Shown here: positions 45,301 through 58,665 of the stretch, in pieces
Layout: every line of letters begins with the position of its first letter
Position numbering within the stretch: position 1 is the stretch's first letter
Assembly (NCBI GenBank): GCA_030549205.1
Contig: JAUKTV010000009.1
Span: 124,001 to 188,000 of the forward strand
Length of the DNA stretch: 64,000 nucleotides
Reading direction: 5' to 3'
DNA from: Apiosordaria backusii
Taxonomy: Eukaryota > Ascomycota > Sordariomycetes > Sordariales > Lasiosphaeriaceae
The notes under the pieces: generated by a model
Databases searched by the model: none
What the model was told of the DNA's origin: nothing
What the model saw: only the letters and a program-made list of their open reading frames with translations
Position numbers and translations under genes: made by a program

Positions 45301-48300
45301 CCAACCTGCCATCACTAGGCCCATCCTTGCCTGGTCTGCTTGTTCTCTCGTCCGCCGTTGGCCGATTGAGACGGGCACGAAGGTCCGAAAAGGGAGCATA
45401 ATCTGCGAGCTTTCCCGCTCTCCAGAATCGGTACAAGTTACAACTTGCTCACCGCTATTCACCAGATAACAGACACCTGCCATCCCAAGTCGTCGACTAA
45501 GTTTTGCCAAATTGCGATGAAAAATGCATGTGTTGTGAGAGATACTATTGGATGCTTTTTCCACTCATGAAATCTGAGATGGTCATCAACCCGGGGTTTT
45601 GTGGGCCTTTGACCGGGAGAAACCGTGCTCGCCGTGGGGGGAACGGAGCCCATCCGGCCGGACAACCTCCACCGTGCCGAACCCCGGATGCCGTCATGGT
45701 GAGCCCGGACGGCGTTTGTGTTGAAGAGGTTGAAAAGGGCGCTGAAGCAAACGTGTAATATTCTTGGTTTCTGCACACCAGCTCTGAGGGCATTCTCAAC
45801 GATCATTCGTCGGAACAGTTTCCGATAGCCACTACCGTCAAAAAAGTTCACCCACGGGAACCGGCATTGAGATGTGAATAGGGTGTCATCAGAAAACAGG
45901 ATCTTCAATATTTTCTCTCAATAACCCAAAAACATCAGATCATGTTCATGGGTAAGTCTCCATTCGCACTTCCCACATACGGAAATCTGATCATCCCCAG
46001 CAGCACAGCAAGGAAACCCTAGTGTGCCATTCCAAGAAAGCAACGACGTGCGAGCTGTAGATGCCAACCCTAGGAAATATGGCTTACGTTTCTATTCAAT
46101 TCCAACCTCCATCAACACCCGTGGCCAGGTCTCACAGTTGCGTTCTCTGCGTGTTACAGGCCCTCCGCCAGCGGGCGCCAAAGTGACAACTTTGTTTCCA
46201 TAGTTGCCCACATATTGGTCATATTGGTGGTGTGGGTTTCTGCACGGTATCCAATGTTTGTTTGTAGGCACTGTAGGGTCCTACGGCTGAAGGATTGCCG
46301 CATGGCTTTTTGGGGTCCGAGAACTTGCTGCAGAAGCCCTCAAAAAAGAGAAGGCTTTGGTTTTCTACAAGCACTTTAGCTCTTGCCTATGATATTATGC
46401 AGTTGGAACGCAGGCTTTCAATATAAAAGAATATCATCGCCGCAAGCGTGCTGGTGCCGGTCTTGTCAAGTCTGGCGGGAAGGACTTCTTAAACTTCTGG
46501 CTTGTGATGTACCTGCAGAAGCCGCAAATGGACTCCTGCATGATACATTTGTCGCTTAACTAGCGCTGTTGAGAATGGATGTGGGGTTACCGTTAGAGGG
46601 GCACCGAGACAGTCCACACGATGGAGCATGGAGGAGAATTGGTACGACGGAGATTGGTCTCTTTTCAGATGCTGATTATTGCTCTCACATGCGATGTTGA
46701 AGAAGGCCAACTTGATAGCAATCGCTGATATAAACAAACTGACATGAACGTCATTCTGCAATTGAGTTTGTAGAAGGCTTAATTAAGCGTCGGTAACACT
46801 GCGGGTGTTGCGGCGGCGGCGGCGTGTGGAACGGCCAGAACTGCAACCTTGTTCCTTGAATCAAATGTTGGCCGGGGTTCGAGCGGGAAGGTTGAGATGT
46901 TGCGGGGAGGCGAGGGTTAACTGCAACCCCTGACGAAAAACATTCAACGGCCATCACGACACTGTTCGGTAGGTCAAAAAAGAAACACGGAATGTATTTC
47001 TCAGACGGCCAACGGGAATCATAAAATGTATACCTACCGAGCTTACCTTCCAGGTCTTGGGGGTCACATCAACGACACTCCCGTCCTTGACACAAACATC
47101 ACCAAGAACTGAGATGTCTGGATGACACTCGCGGGGTCCGGTTTCGAAAGGACAAAACCAAGATATAAGAACTAAAAAGAGCCAGAGTTTGCGGCCCGGC
47201 TAATATCAGAAAGGGATCTCCAGAGAGTGCGCCTGTGAGAAGGGTTGTTTCAGAGCCGCCTATACCAAACCCTGAGATTGAGTCGCCATAGTGGAGGTCC
47301 ATTGTAAAAGCTGTCGTATGTATATCACACCAAGAGCCGTGTGATGACTGAATTTCTGATCATACAGTTAATCAGGTCAAGACGCCATAAAGATCCTCGA
47401 TCTAGAGACACATTAGCTAAGTACATCGCCATCGTCGAAAAAAGACACTGGTGAGCTGGAGCCAAGGTGAGCGGTCTCCTCCAGCCGGAGATTAGGACGG
47501 TCACTCGTGATCTTATCAAGAGGACCCCAGCCAGCGGGAAGTCTGGGGTTCGGGATTTAGGGGCAGGAGTGGAGCCGGCACCAGCGCCCAGAAGCCCACA
47601 GGTGCCACGGCAAGCGCCAGAATGAGGCCAGAGCTCTGGTCGGGTGGTTGCAGCACTCGCTGTCCTGCTGTGCAATCCAATTTTGAATTCTGACAAAGCC
47701 CACCTTGTCAACCGCGGGGGCACACACCACACACCTGCAGCAGTTCAGTGGCTGTCTGGACCCTTTTTCGTCTCGGTTCCAGTTCCAGGTCCTCTCTTTC
47801 AGACGGAGAGCCTCAGATCACGACTCGCACGCCGCAGGTTGGGGTGAGCAAGAGCCGACAGCACTCCCGGTCTCAGAGAGATACAGCCTGCCCTTTTCTG
47901 TCAAGCCTGTCATCAACGAAGCCCAGCGGACTGGACACCCGAGCCTCTACCTAGCGCGCGCCGGCCGGGATCCTGCTTTGCCTGCACGAGCTCGAGCGCC
48001 CAAGTCCCCTTACCGTGTCGGGGAGGGGGATCCCTTTTCTCTCCACGACTATCCATCTTTTCATGGTCGTCCGCTGACCACCACCGACTCCATTACACGG
48101 CGTCGACCCGTGCTACCTCAGCACGCTGCACACACTTTCGCCGCGGTCACTCGCAGTTGCTGCGCGCGCTTCCCCTCGATTCTCGGCAGCGGCAACACAG
48201 TCGACAGTCCTGGCTACAGAATCAAATTTCATCTATGCGACGTTGATCAGGGTCTCCCAGGCAGCTCGAAACCACCACGAGTTGTCCTGTGTCTTTGTTG

Positions 48301-48379
48301 AGGGACCCCCTTTCAGTAGAGTCCCAGACTTCTCCAACCCATTGGCCAAGGCCTCGACCTGCCTGTCGCCGAGCGGACC
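42353..48379. other. 6 kb gene-poor stretch
   Basis: No convincing protein-coding gene. It contains a Pol III-like A box/B box pair with a T-run (43048-43177), a perfect 14-bp palindrome GGTACCTAGGTACC (43858-43871), and unrecognised frames on both strands around 43900-45900. The last 600 bp before 48380 are probably the promoter and 5' UTR of the RhoGAP gene. Confidence 0.45.
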
Positions 48380-51300
48380 ATGTCACAGCTTGACAACGGC
48401 CTGGACCAACATCACCATCACGACGGCCACTCTTTTGTGGCCTCGACTCCACCACGACCTATGGACTCTTCTTTCCAGGACAGCCCTACAATTGGGAGAA
48501 CGCAAGTACTGACCCACGGGTACTCGTCCAATAGCCCGTCGACATCGCCCTTGTCTGCGGCGAACCCTAGGTACGGCAGAGCCCCTGTCTGATGCATCTT
48601 TTTTCGATTCACTCGCCTATGTTTTGAGTTTAATTGTTGCGCTGTCTTGTTCACCTGTTTCTTTCTTCTTGTGTCCATTGGCTCTTCTTTTGCTCAGGCA
48701 TCTTCCTCCCCACACGCCGGGTCTGCAGCTTGCATGGTAGCCAGTCGAGAAGAGACAAAGAAATCCTCGTGGTTGGAGGAGCTCGACATTGGCGTTGCCG
48801 GCGCCAGAGACACAACTTGAAGCCAACCGCAGGCTAGTCTGGCGTCTATGCTGCTGTGGTGCAACTATTCGTGCCAGGTACTGCAGTGTCCACAAAATAC
48901 TGATCCAATCTTTTTGATCGATTCAGGTCCAAACCGAGACCCGCACCGAGCCCGTTGCATTCGAGCAGTGCCGTTTCTCCTCCGACGAGTCCCGGCCCAA
49001 CGAGAACCGAGTTCCCATCTGCAGCCTCCGTTCCACGGATAGTAACGACAGCAGCCCCCGAGGACTGCCAGGCGCAGGCAACCGAGAAAACTTATTTTAA
49101 TAGTGACTCCTCGGGTAGCACCACCCCGGAGGAGAGAAGTCCAGGGTTCGTGACAATGGAGACCTCTTCCCAAATCCATACCCCGCGCTCCTGGCGCCAA
49201 AGACTGCTGCCACAGATGCTTCCCGGGCACCGTGCTAACCACCCGCCAACCAGACCGGTTCCCTCTCCTCTCTCTCAGCGGTTCCCGAATGAGGCGCGCA
49301 GTGTCCCCGATCCCGCCGTAGCTGCCAAGGGCCCTTCTGGAGGACTTACTCAAAGCCAGTCTACGCCCTCGATTATGGCTGGTCCGTCGAGCGTGCGGGC
49401 AGAGCCCGCCAAGAGCACAGCAAGAAACTCGTCCATGGATTCCGCGATTTCGCAAATATCATCGAGGTCGACTTCGAGTAAGACGCCCCAGGACGCTGCT
49501 GGGTCGACGGATATTGCACACCTCATCAGGACGGCTGGCAGCGCCGAAGCAGTCATTCAGTACTTGTTGAAGGAAAAGCAATCCCAATCGCAGCAGAATG
49601 CGCAGTTATGGCGGCTTGTTGACAAGCAGAGGGCCATGATTTTGGGTCTTAATAAAGATCTTGAGCGGGCGTTGAAGGACAAGGAAAAGTACAGGAAAAA
49701 GTTGAAGGAGGTTCTAGGCGACGCGGAAGCCCCATTTGTCCCTCCCGTACCAGCGGCGAGCTTGATGCAAGGGGCAGCCAAACACGAAACCGGCGAAGCC
49801 AGTGCCATTCCAAAGGAGCGAGTGCTGGAAGTTCCTGCGTCACCAGGCCTGGATTCGGACAACCACAAGCATTCGCCGATTGATGTCTCGATGGCCCCAT
49901 ACCCGATTACTCCTCCAGCGTATCGAATGACTCTCCCTGCGCCACCATCAACCGTTGGTGACCTGCTCGATCCATCCCACACAATGCCAAAAGCGAGTGA
50001 GCACGCTCTTGACCAGTACGATCACGAAGCCCAGGAAAGAGAAGCCGAGGAGGCCTCCAAAAAGACAGCAGACGATCAAGTGGATTTGCGCATCAATCTT
50101 GACCTCCCGCCCTCCCGCCAAACGCCCCGAGAACCCCCCAAGATGCCTCCGCCAAAATTGCCTGTCGGATTGCCAGATCGCTCGCCTAAGCCTGAAGACG
50201 GTGTCTCAAAGTTTCCACTCCCCCCTGCTCCACCACCGCGGAGACCACCTCCGGCACCGCTCCAGTTGAAGAATACGAACCCAACGCCCGCGAAGCTCGC
50301 ACCGGAGGAGCCCGAGACTGACACAGACTACGACGACATACTCGAAGTGGACGAAATTCCCCACCATGAGAGGAGAGGACGCCGAAGGACACGAGAGGAG
50401 GACGAGCGAGATCGTGAAATCATGGCTCAAAAGGAAGCTGAGATACGCAGCCTGTCCAAGAAGAGCAAAAAGAGCAGCAGTCGGAAAAACACCCCACAGG
50501 AAGAACCGCTTCCTGCTGAGATGCCCGAGATGCCCGCGAGCCCTAGGTTAGTTCAAACTACCAAGGTGCTCCCTCCAAGAGAGCCAGCATCTCTTGCCGG
50601 CGTTTTGAGTGGGAATTCGGACAGTCTGGCACCGCCCATGGCGTTGATGAGCCCAGGCCTCCCCGCCAGCCCAAGGCCGATGCCTCTCAAGTCTCCAGTT
50701 ACTTCACCACCGCTCTCACCACTCGGGATTTCGACTTTTGCCGGAGCACCTTTGTCTCCTCGACCGCCACGTGCGCCCATCCCGCTTCCTCCCAATACCC
50801 CTCTATACTCACCAGGACTCGGCGGAGAACCGCTCGCCCTGAGATCCCCAAGGCCGCTACTCATCGTAAAACAAGAGGCCCAGATCAGTGGCGAGGGCAG
50901 TCCAACCAGCTCCACCCTGGATAGTCCTCTAGAACGAACCAAGATTTTTAAAGGCTTTGTGACGGAAGAATACCCCGACCTCTTACTTCCACCCAACGCA
51001 CTTCCACACATCACTCTCAAGGTCGCATCTTCCCGCATGAAACCTTCAAGAGCCAGTCTGCTCTCTTTAACACAGCTTGAAGAAGACCCCGTCTTTACGC
51101 TGGCAGTTTCGTCGAGAGCTGATGGTGGAGAACTGTGGCGAGTTGAGAAAGATACTGCCTCCCTTGCAAAGCTGGACTCGAGGCTTAAGCAATGCCCGGC
51201 ATTTACTGCAAAGACTCCTGACAGATCTCTTTTCAGCGGCCATGCTCCAGCAAAGCTCGATGCCCGGCGTATAGCCCTGAATCAATATCTGGAGGAACTG

Positions 51301-53424
51301 CTGAATACGCCGTTAGATACTACTACAGCCATTGAATTATGCAAGTATATCTCCACTAGCACTTTACCGCCGAATGCCGATGAGACTGGAAGCTCAAGAA
51401 GCGACTCAAACCCGGAATCGCAACGCACTGGACCAGGCGGAAGACCTTTCCGCACTGGTTACTTGACGAAGCGAGGCAAGAACTTCGGCGGTTGGAAGGC
51501 CCGCTACTTCATTCTTGACGGGCCACTCCTCAAGTACTATGAGACGCCAGGTGGAGCGCATTTGGGGACCGTGAAACTTCAAAAGGCTCAGATTGGGAAG
51601 CAATCGCATCATACCAACGACGGCTCACCCGCACGCCCCAAAGACGATGAGGCCGAAAATCAGTACCGCCACGCATTCTTGATCTTGGAGCGGAAAAAGA
51701 AGGACCCCAACAGCACAACAAGGCATGTTCTGTGCGCCGAAAGCGATCTGGAACGCGACCAGTGGGTTGACGCTTTGCTTCGCTGGGTCGACTACGAGGA
51801 TCCAGAAGATGAGGACGCAAAGAAGGAACACCCCCACGATAAACACGGCTCACACGCCGACCGTGCCAACGCTTCGAAGAAAAAGGGTCAAGGGAAGCAT
51901 CATTCAGTTGCTGACGATAAGCTCATCGGGGTCAGCTATGAGGCCACGAGGCAAGGTGATTCTCCTCAGGGTGTCCCTATCAAGGGTGTGCCGTCTGGTC
52001 AAGATCACGAATCGACCCATAGTCAGTCAACTGCATCTTCGTACACGATCTCAGGACCTCGCGATCCCCAGATGATGACGTCTTCAGATTCGTGGGGAAA
52101 TAAACTTGCCATGGCCACTCAGCAACTCAGTCAGGAGGAGAAGAAGGCGAGAAAACGCAGCTTTTTCGGTTTTGGTCCCAAGGCTAGGAACTCTGGAGAC
52201 GGACAAGATTCGATCTTTGGGAGCGACGGCGGCAGCATTGCCAACGGACAGGCCGGGAACCAGTACAACGGCCCTGTGCGCCAGGTGTTTGGTGCCACTC
52301 TCGCCGAGGCCGTACGATACTGTGCTCCAACAGACATCCGGGTACCATTACCCGCTGTTGTCTACCGGTGTATTCAGTACCTGGAGTCAAAGAATGCCAT
52401 CTCCGAAGAGGGCATCTTCCGTCTCAGTGGATCCAGTGTGACCATCAAACAGCTTAAGGAGCGCTTCAACACCGAGGGTGATATCAATTTAGTGACTGAT
52501 CCTCAGTACTATGACATCCACGCTGTTGCGTCCTTGCTTAAGCTCTACCTCCGCGAACTTCCGAGCACGATTCTGACCAACGACCTTCGCTTGGAATTCA
52601 TCGCCGTCACGGAGTTGACGAACCAGAAGCAGAAAATTGCTCTCCTGTCTGAGCTTGTGGAGCGTCTCCCACAGGCAAACGCTGCGTTGTTGAAGTATCT
52701 GATTGCATTCTTGATCAAAATCATCAATAACGCCAGTGTCAACAAGATGACCGTGCGCAACGTTGGCATTGTTTTCTCTCCGACCTTGAATATTCCGGCC
52801 CCTATTTTTGCCGCTTTCTTGCAAAACTATGAGCCCATCTTTGGCATCGAACCTACCGAGTACGAGCTCCCTACCACTGAGCCTGATAACCACCAGGCAC
52901 AGCCGCGTCGCCCATCACTCCCGTCCTCCTTCACCTCGGACGCACCACGGCGTCCTTCAGATGCACGCCCGTCAACCTCACATAGCGATTCTCCCCACAG
53001 ACATCGTTTGATGGAGTCTTTGGATAGCCTGCCGAACCGGAGCACACCCACGCCGCCACCATTGACCATGCAACAAATGGCACAAATGAATGCCGCAACA
53101 ATGCATTCGAGAAGCACACCGACGCCTCCGCCTCAGCGCCCGGGCGTAGTTTATGAACCACAGATCATGGCGCCACCCCAACAACCTGGTCAATTTCCTA
53201 TGAGACCAGCCTACGAAGGCAACTTTAGCGCTCCTCCGAATTTTGATCCTACTCTGATGCAAAATCCAGGGGCACTGAGACCCTCTCCTGGCTACGACAG
53301 GCCTGTGTATGAGAGCGGGCTTTCCCCAACTCCGTATGAACACTCGTACAAGAACCGGAGGGAGAGCTCCATGTTTATGGGGAACTTGAACAACCAACCC
53401 TCTAAAAGCCGGTTGAGGGAGTGA
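48380..53424 (+). CDS. BEM3: Bem3-like Rho GTPase-activating protein (PX-PH-RhoGAP)
   Basis: Exon 1 is 48380-48570 and exon 2 is 48927-53424 (356-nt intron, GTACGG donor, CAG acceptor), 1562 residues. The N-terminal third is Ser/Pro-rich, with a coiled coil at about residues 275-330 (LWRLVDKQRAMILGLNKDLE). Next come a PX-like phosphoinositide-binding domain (about 750-870, EEYPDLLLPPNALPHITLKV) and a PH domain (about 905-1022, RTGYLTKRGKNFGGWKARYF to DQWVDALLRWVDYE). The RhoGAP domain (about 1184-1375) follows, with the arginine finger in EEGIFRLSGS (about R1229) and LLKLYLRELPSTILTNDLRL. A Pro-rich tail ends the protein. This order is that of Bem3, which stimulates GTP hydrolysis by Cdc42 during polarised growth. 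The unusually long intron may hide an alternative small exon (around 48697-48740). The start is the first ATG of the exon; no competing start is in frame. Confidence 0.93.
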
Positions 53425-54529
53425 TTGTACTTTCCCACCGTTTAATATTTGTTTTTATGTTTGGGTCACATGCACTAGGGCCATTATCATTACTTCTTCG
53501 AATCTTTTCACATTTGCTCGCAAGATACCAATTTTTCCATCGTTTTTTGTCTAGGTTCTTCTCATTTATCTTGTTTTTTGGTTATTTGCTTGTCATATTC
53601 TCACAAGTTTATCTTATATATATACCACACGCTGTCAACACATGCATAAATTGCCATGTACGCCACGCACGTACTGAAGCTGTACGAATTCTTGCTTGTA
53701 TTCATAATGGGATATTTTACATACGAACATTCTACAAAAAGTTGAACTAAAGATGATGAGGGGGCTCTGAGAGAGTTTTGTGTGTTTGGTCTTGGGCAAG
53801 CTTTTTGTGCATAGATATCTGTCTGTCATGTGTGAGGAGGAACTGAACTGGAGTTGAGAATGGAGCCTGGGGATATTGCTGTTGTTTTTCAGTATGCCCT
53901 AAATGTTTGATTGAGTCTGTTAGGTAGATAGTTGGAAAAAAAGCTCGAAGTTGTTTACGGTTGTCTTGCGGAAGGGGACGGGGCGGAGGAAATACCCAAG
54001 ACTTGTCTTTCTTCTTCTTATTATTGTTTTGCTCTGCTCATGGTTTATTCGGGCTTGCTCTTGCATGTAACGTAACAGAAATCTTGGAGAAGGACAACAG
54101 AAGGGGGTGGGTGTGGGTTGGGCTTATCAAGTCCAGTTTGGTACTCTGTCAGTTTGTTGCTGTCTGTGTATCTTTCGTGGGGATGGATGGTCGTTGGCCA
54201 GGTACATAGCGATTGATCATGGCAGATAGATGTAACTAATGGAGAAAGAAACAAAAAACTTGAATCAGCAATGAGATTTTGATTATTTGAGTGATTCGAA
54301 TCCTCTTTGCTACTTTTCCACTCTGGCTGCTCATTATACTCCTACACCCACCTCCCCCTCTTACACCCTGAATGGCAATAGCATTTTGTTTAATGCCAGC
54401 CCAAAACACAATACCCGCCGACAAATTATAAACCACCAACGCCATCCCATCCCATAGTGATAGCAACTAACACAGAAACAGCACTCTACTGCTCTATTCA
54501 TACAGCCTTCCCTTTTTTCTCCTCATCCG
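53425..54529. other. convergent 3' flanks
   Basis: 1.1 kb between convergent stop codons. It is T-rich just after 53424 and includes a TATATATATACC stretch near 53615. It should hold the polyadenylation regions of both genes. No gene is seen. Confidence 0.4.
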
Positions 54530-57500
54530 TTAAAAACCATACCCACCCGTTGCACTTCCTCCCGCCCCCGCAGCCCCGCCCATCAAATCCACCCCCGTTG
54601 GACCTTGATACCACTGCTGTGGCTGCCCATACCTCATCACCCCTTCTTCCGCCGTCGTCAGCGGTACGTCCATGAACCCGCCCAGCGTCATATCCATCGC
54701 CTGCGCGAACCCGTCTGCTGACCCCGGGAAATCAAAGGTATCACCCGGAAAGAATGAGTTGTTGAGGAGCCAAGGTTGTGCCATGTCGAAGGCATTGGAT
54801 GAATCGGGTTGCTGCTGCTGTTGCGGGGTGTAGTTATTCCAAGTTTGTTGTGGTAATCCTCCAGATGAGGAAGGCGGGGGGAGGATCGATGGATCGTTGG
54901 GACGGGGAGGGTTGGTTGAAGTACCGTTGTTGGCTGAAGCGGCGGCCATTTCCGAGAGAAGCTGAAGGGGGGTGCTTGCAACAGATTGGTAGGCTGGCTG
55001 GGGGGTTTGGGAGGGGACTGGGGTGGGCACGTTGGTGTGTTTGGTGTCTCCTCCTGCTGGTCCCGGGTAAGAGGGAGTTTGGAGAGGTTGAGGGGTGTCG
55101 CTTGCGGCGTTGGAACCGTTGGATCCACTGCCGTTTTGGTTCTGTTTTTGCTTCTGAAACCAAGAGCGGAGCATGACGAGAACGAGGAGAAATTTCGCGG
55201 CTGGTCGACTTCTGTCTTCTGCTGCTGTGGCGCGGAATTTTTCGAGGAGCTTGTCAAGGTGCTGTTCAACTTTCATGTGGTCTTTGTTGATGACCTTGCC
55301 GAGCTCGCTTTTGGTAGAAGAAGCAGCGAAGTAGAGCTTGATAAGCACTACGACGGCGTATGCTACGCGGACAAAGTTGAAGACCGGAAGGCAGCGTGTG
55401 GTATGGACGTCGAGTGACAGAAACGTGTCAAAGATGCCATCGATGGCGGTAAGACAGGCCGAAAGGGCGTTGATGTGCGCCGGTGTGAGCGGAGCATCGG
55501 AAGCAAGCGGAGTGTCTGGATTGGGTCCCAGCCTACAGTCATCTGGACAGTCGCTATGAGTCGCGATCTCGTGCATGTACAGGCTTATGACATGGAAGCT
55601 CATCCTGAGAGATGCTATGGGAGTGTTAGATAGTAAGAACAAACACCCAAATATACGGGGGGGGGACGACTTACGCTGCTGCAACTCTCTCGGGATATTC
55701 TCACTGTACCTTTCTAGCTCCCTTTCGAACCCCCTAAGTGCATATTGGGTCCTGGAATCGGCAATGTTAGGCGTAGACGAAGGATCGTCCATGGAGAATT
55801 GGATTCCGACCTCTTCGGCAAGCTTGTGCGTCCAAACCAAGTGGCAGAAATACTTGTCGGTGGGTACAGCATCTGGGGATGACTCCAACACGTCGATGCA
55901 CTCGGCCATGAACGGTGTCCATCTGATCAAATTCGCCCGATGAAGAGCCATTGCTGTGTTGGTAGCCAAAAAGTAGCAAGTCAACCAGGCCCTTCGCGCT
56001 TCTAGTGTTGTTGGATCAAGCGGTGTCCCCCGCATAGGGTGATCTCTCCAAGCTTGAGAGACGTGTCGTTTAAACCCACCTCTCGCCATCTTCTTGGTCC
56101 CCAGTCCAATCTCGATAGCCATAACGGCGGCTACATGAACAAGCTGGTAAAACTTGAGCTCCTCAAACCGATCCGGCGGCCAGTACCAGATGACAGCCAC
56201 CTGTAGCGCCTGTACAAGTTCCAAACTTTTGTGACCATCAACAATGATCTTCTCGGCAAAGACTTGCATCAGTTCCTTTGTCAGAGTCTTTTGTAAAGAC
56301 GGAATCTCAGACGAAGCAGTCGCCATAAGCGACAAAAACAGGATGGGCTTGGTCGCCCGGACCTCTCCCACCGTCACCCCAGCCGGAAACACAACACCGG
56401 GAAGGTGATGGCACATCTGCTGCGTATACCTCGTGAACAGCTCCTCAGCCATATTCATCGTCAAGATACCCCTCTCAACCACATCCGCCACCTTAGTCGC
56501 ACCATCCCCGTTATTGAGCGTCGGCCCAGCCATTGCAGCAGCGGCCCGTTCTTCCTCCCCGGTAACCTGTGTCATCTTCCTTTTCTGGCCAGCCACAGCA
56601 GGGGTTGAAGAGGATACCGTCGATGACAGCGGAGGCAAAGACGTTGATACCAACTGCGGCTGTCCATACCGCTCCCCACCTACACTCCCATACCTCCCAT
56701 AGTCCGCACTCGCCCGCCCGCCACTCTGATCATGTCCGCTCCCTCGCCAGTCTCCACCGACCCCTGAAGACACCAGAGCCTGAGCAGCCTGACGAGCTTG
56801 TGCATCTGAGCCTGACCCATGAACCCCCCCTGTTGGTGCAGCATGCCCAGCACCAGAAGCCTGCGGTCTCGTAGCCTGCAAACTGGCAGTCAACATATCA
56901 ATCTTTTTCTCCAGCTCAGCTACCCGCGAGTCCGTCTTCTTAGCCCGTTTCCTGGTAGGCTGGGTGATGACACACTCGCGTTTAGCTTTGGCACATCTTT
57001 TGCAGGGCCCGTCTGGGTCTGCTGGGTCCGGGTCACAGCGGACTTTGAGGCCTCTGCATGATTCACATGCTCGGGGCTTTTTGGGATCTTGACCTCCTCC
57101 TGAGCCACCGGGAGAGTGGTGTTCCTCGTTTGGGCTGTTATGGTGATGATATGAGTTGTTAGGGGTGTTGACCGAGATGGAACTGGGGGCAGTGGTATTC
57201 GCTGGGGTTGACGAGGTGTTGACGGTTGCGGTCGATGCGGGTGTTTGTGGGGAGAATGCTGATGCTGGGTTGGTGTGGGGAATTTGGGGTTGGTGATGAT
57301 GCTGTGCTTGTGGAGGTTGCCATTGCTGCTGTTGCTGTGGGCGCAATTGGTGCTGCTGGGGATGATGGGATTGGAGTTGGGGTAACCTCTCATGGTGGTG
57401 TGCATTCACCGTGTTCGCTGGCGGCTGGGCGTTCGACGCCCCAAGAACGGGGACTGGTGGTGCTGCTGCATTGCCTGAGCCGTTGCTGTTGCTGGTGGTG

Positions 57501-57592
57501 CCATTGGCATTGGCGTTGCTGTTACCGCTGCCGCTGCCGCTGCCGCTGCCGTTACTGCTGCGGAGCATGGGGTCGAGCGCCGAGATGTCCAT
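54530..57592 (-). CDS. Zn2Cys6 transcription factor
   Basis: Exons 57592-55675 and 55614-54530 give 1000 residues. The 60-nt intron (GTAAGT, CTAAC, TAG) is a multiple of three without a stop, but it reads as a non-conserved insert and is best removed. The N-terminus is low complexity (GSGSGSGNSNANANG, then poly-His/Gln). The binuclear zinc cluster lies at about residues 174-206: CESCRGLKVRCDPDPADPDG followed by PCKRCAKAKREC, with six Cys spaced 2-6-10-2-6. A basic linker (PTRKRAKKTDSRVAELEKKI) runs into a coiled coil that would make dimers. The middle part (WLTCYFLATNTAMALHRANL and similar helices) is the fungal-specific transcription factor region. The C-terminus is rich in Asn, Pro and Gln, as in activation domains. 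I cannot name the target pathway. The start ATG (MDISALDPML) is the first in this frame. Confidence 0.92.
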   Translation of the reverse strand: MDISALDPMLRSSNGSGSGSGSGNSNANANGTTSNSNGSGNAAAPPVPVLGASNAQPPANTVNAHHHERLPQLQSHHPQQHQLRPQQQQQWQPPQAQHHHQPQIPHTNPASAFSPQTPASTATVNTSSTPANTTAPSSISVNTPNNSYHHHNSPNEEHHSPGGSGGGQDPKKPRACESCRGLKVRCDPDPADPDGPCKRCAKAKRECVITQPTRKRAKKTDSRVAELEKKIDMLTASLQATRPQASGAGHAAPTGGVHGSGSDAQARQAAQALVSSGVGGDWRGSGHDQSGGRASADYGRYGSVGGERYGQPQLVSTSLPPLSSTVSSSTPAVAGQKRKMTQVTGEEERAAAAMAGPTLNNGDGATKVADVVERGILTMNMAEELFTRYTQQMCHHLPGVVFPAGVTVGEVRATKPILFLSLMATASSEIPSLQKTLTKELMQVFAEKIIVDGHKSLELVQALQVAVIWYWPPDRFEELKFYQLVHVAAVMAIEIGLGTKKMARGGFKRHVSQAWRDHPMRGTPLDPTTLEARRAWLTCYFLATNTAMALHRANLIRWTPFMAECIDVLESSPDAVPTDKYFCHLVWTHKLAEEVGIQFSMDDPSSTPNIADSRTQYALRGFERELERYSENIPRELQQRKSSPPRIFGCLFLLSNTPIASLRMSFHVISLYMHEIATHSDCPDDCRLGPNPDTPLASDAPLTPAHINALSACLTAIDGIFDTFLSLDVHTTRCLPVFNFVRVAYAVVVLIKLYFAASSTKSELGKVINKDHMKVEQHLDKLLEKFRATAAEDRSRPAAKFLLVLVMLRSWFQKQKQNQNGSGSNGSNAASDTPQPLQTPSYPGPAGGDTKHTNVPTPVPSQTPQPAYQSVASTPLQLLSEMAAASANNGTSTNPPRPNDPSILPPPSSSGGLPQQTWNNYTPQQQQQPDSSNAFDMAQPWLLNNSFFPGDTFDFPGSADGFAQAMDMTLGGFMDVPLTTAEEGVMRYGQPQQWYQGPTGVDLMGGAAGAGGSATGGYGF

Positions 57593-58665
57593 TGCCCGGT
57601 GGTTGTCTATTCGGCCTTCCGACTGCTGATGCTGACGGCTTTTCTGAGGCCGATCACCGATGCTAAGCTGTCGAATGTCAGGGCGAAGAAAGTCGGCGTT
57701 CCAACCGAGAATCCCGAGTTTAGAAGTGGCGCGCGCCGAAAGTGGAATTCTGCCATTAAATTGTGTACTACACACGCTGTCCCACCCTGACGAAAAGGAT
57801 TATTCTGTGGAGTACAAGCCTTGGATGACGACACCCACCTCGGTAAGCAAAGACTCCGACATGGTACGTGCGTTACCTCTCAAAATGTTGGCGAAGCCCT
57901 CATGAACTTCAAGTGCCGTGCAAACAATCTGATCAAACATTGCCGAATGAGCCAAGCTGAGATTACACTATGCTGGCTGTAATACTCGTATAACCGGTTA
58001 CTTTCCCGATGTCTCATGGGAGGGAATTCCCAACTAGCTGTTAAAGCTGACAAAGATTATGGCAAAGATTGTGAGTTCCACATCTGACGTCGCTACAGAC
58101 CTTGGGTTTCAGTCTTTAGCAATATCAGAGTTGATGACAAAGATGGCATGGGCAAAGGCTCGAGAGATGTACGATACAACCAATTGGAATATAGTATGAA
58201 TCTTCAAGTCCACAATCACCGCCGAGAGGCACTCCGCTGACATCGCACATCGTGTGTCTTGTCAATGAAGCCATCGTCATGCCCTCGTATGGGAATTGTC
58301 TCATTGTGCTCTGCCGGTGATGGGCGCTGTGGAAACATGTCAGCACAGCTTACCAGCCAAGCGAGAAACTATCGCAATGAAGGCCAGAGACATGATAGTT
58401 GATACTAGGCGTCAGACTTTAGACTCATGAGGAGCATAAGATGGAGTCAATAATGACTTGGAACTGAAGAGGTGATTCCGAGGGAGCCTCAGGGCCCGGC
58501 TAGGACAAGTATAAGGACGGGCGACATGCTTCATAAGAAGCGAGTCATTCAGCACCAAGCTCCCATCATCACAAGCTCCAAAGCAGTTCAACCGCCTCAG
58601 CACTGAGCCCATACGCTTCAACCGCCATCAACAACAACAACATCCCCAACCCCACCTGCCGCGTC
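57593..58665. promoter_or_regulatory. divergent intergenic region
   Basis: 1.07 kb between the transcription factor start and the cysteine-rich gene. It should contain the promoter of the transcription factor gene. No coding sequence with an ATG is recognised, although an open frame leads into the gene at 58666 without a start. Confidence 0.4.

Noticed and set aside
45459..45908. 149-codon minus-strand frame
   Set aside because: No motif and no supporting exon on either side; the region is full of comparable chance frames.
47705..48301. 198-codon plus-strand frame upstream of the RhoGAP gene
   Set aside because: No family resemblance, and it lies in the probable promoter/5' UTR of the next gene.
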